A stretch of DNA of 64,000 nt, from positions 1 to 64,000 of the forward strand of contig JAHDIH010000002.1 of NCBI GenBank assembly GCA_020630875.1, in the 5' to 3' direction. This DNA comes from Deltaproteobacteria bacterium (lineage in GTDB: Bacteria > Myxococcota_A > Polyangia > Haliangiales > Haliangiaceae). How positions within the stretch are numbered: position 1 is the stretch's first letter; every line of letters starts with the position of its first letter. A model generated the notes under the pieces. That model ran no database searches. It saw only the letters and a list, made by a program, of their open reading frames with translations, and had not been told where the DNA came from. This document shows positions 63,490 through 64,000 of this stretch, piece by piece. A program made the position numbers and the translations under genes.

Positions 63490-64000
63490 GTGAAGTCTAT
63501 CCTAGCGCCTTTGCGCTTATGAAGAAGTACGACATAACTCCGAAGAAATCTTTTGGACAAAACTTTCTGATTAGTGAGCGGGTATTTCGAGGCATTGTTG
63601 ATGCTGTGGTTCAAGAAATTGATGATGTGGTCATTGAGTTCGGCGCCGGAGTGGGCACGCTTACGGCTCGTCTCTCGGAGAGAGTGCCGGAAGGTCTAGT
63701 TGTTGCGGTGGAGCGCGAAAGAGATATGCTGACTATTCTGAACGGCGAGCTCTCCCAGTACGACAACGTACAGATTCACGAAGGTGATGCGATGAAGTTC
63801 GACGTCACGGGAATCGCAAAGTGGCAAGGTCGACCCGTGTCCGTATGTGGAAATCTCCCTTACAACATCGCCTCCCAAATCATGATTGCATTGACAGCAA
63901 AAAGAAACCGCTCATGGATCACGAGATGCGTATTCTTGATTCAGAAGGAGATGGCAGACCGTCTCCTTGCCTCCCCTGGTACCAAAGCCTACGGCCCACT
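63486..64000 (+). CDS. rsmA: 16S rRNA dimethyladenosine transferase (partial, runs off window)
   Basis: The first 171 codons are in the window. KKSFGQNFL, the SAM site VIEFGAGVGTLT and the catalytic GNLPYNIASQI identify RsmA/KsgA, which dimethylates two adjacent adenines in 16S rRNA helix 45 during ribosome assembly. The ATG overlaps the tsaD stop by 4 bases. The 3' end lies outside the window. Confidence 0.94.
   Translation, partial: MSEVYPSAFALMKKYDITPKKSFGQNFLISERVFRGIVDAVVQEIDDVVIEFGAGVGTLTARLSERVPEGLVVAVERERDMLTILNGELSQYDNVQIHEGDAMKFDVTGIAKWQGRPVSVCGNLPYNIASQIMIALTAKRNRSWITRCVFLIQKEMADRLLASPGTKAYGP

Overview
The window is a gene-dense, chromosomal-looking piece (64 kb, about 65 protein genes, one tRNA, the SRP RNA) from a Gram-negative bacterium with an outer membrane. 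Several traits point to the Myxococcota or a close deltaproteobacterial relative of medium G+C: DUF4388 (PATAN) domains fused to response-regulator or J-domains, many small Cys-rich lipoproteins, a thrombospondin-type-3 protein and an M36-like protease that both end in a MYXO-CTERM-like tail (Cys, hydrophobic helix, basic end), and a Ser/Thr-kinase remnant. I see no phage, IS element or CRISPR array. Genus and species cannot be read from this.

Layout. 1-3.3 kb: a lipoprotein pair (Cys-rich plus Sel1-repeat) and a minus-strand trio (thioesterase, NUDIX, lipoprotein), with overlapping stops and starts. 3.4-7.5 kb: plus-strand envelope/sugar locus: two paralogous secreted helical proteins flanking a nucleotidyltransferase, then an outer-membrane beta-barrel and a Gfo/Idh/MocA oxidoreductase. 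7.4-15.5 kb: DUF4388-J-TPR protein, PP2C phosphatase, amidase, a PTPS-family enzyme coupled to a membrane-fused subtilase, and the TSP3 protein. 15.6-20.2 kb: a same-strand run of a Pal-like lipoprotein, CpoB, ECF sigma factor, anti-sigma factor, a lipoprotein and a peptidylglycine-monooxygenase-like copper lipoprotein. 20.2-25.6 kb: tRNA-Leu, M36-like protease, dtd, crotonase, SDR. 25.6-31 kb: DUF1223 protein, three poorly known proteins including an aspzincin-type metallopeptidase, and a PMT-type glycosyltransferase. 30.9-38.7 kb: dinB, uvrC, rseP, thiD, an FAD oxidoreductase and rsmG. 38.8-46.5 kb: TspO, membrane proteins, a DsbA-like lipoprotein, a large VCBS/FG-GAP lipoprotein, SRP RNA and a TPR protein. 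46.6-52 kb: a shortened division/cell-wall cluster murC-murB-ddl-ftsQ-ftsA, without murG or ftsZ. 52-60.3 kb: serine hydrolase, short GT2-like protein, lipoprotein, MshEN protein, queC, kinase remnant, porin, DegT aminotransferase, YtpQ-like protein. 60.4-64 kb: response regulator-DUF4388-TPR protein, tsaD and the start of rsmA, linked by overlapping codons.

How the genes fit together. Housekeeping functions (peptidoglycan synthesis, division, translation quality control, DNA repair, tRNA and rRNA modification) alternate with genes for lipoproteins and secreted proteins. The most system-like unit is the Pal-CpoB-sigma-anti-sigma-lipoprotein run, which may tie outer-membrane integrity to a dedicated transcription programme. 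Neighbouring genes often overlap: ATGA, GTGA or TAATG junctions in operons, and CTAG or TTAA four-base overlaps where converging genes meet. Functions are assigned from motifs read by eye; no database search was possible.
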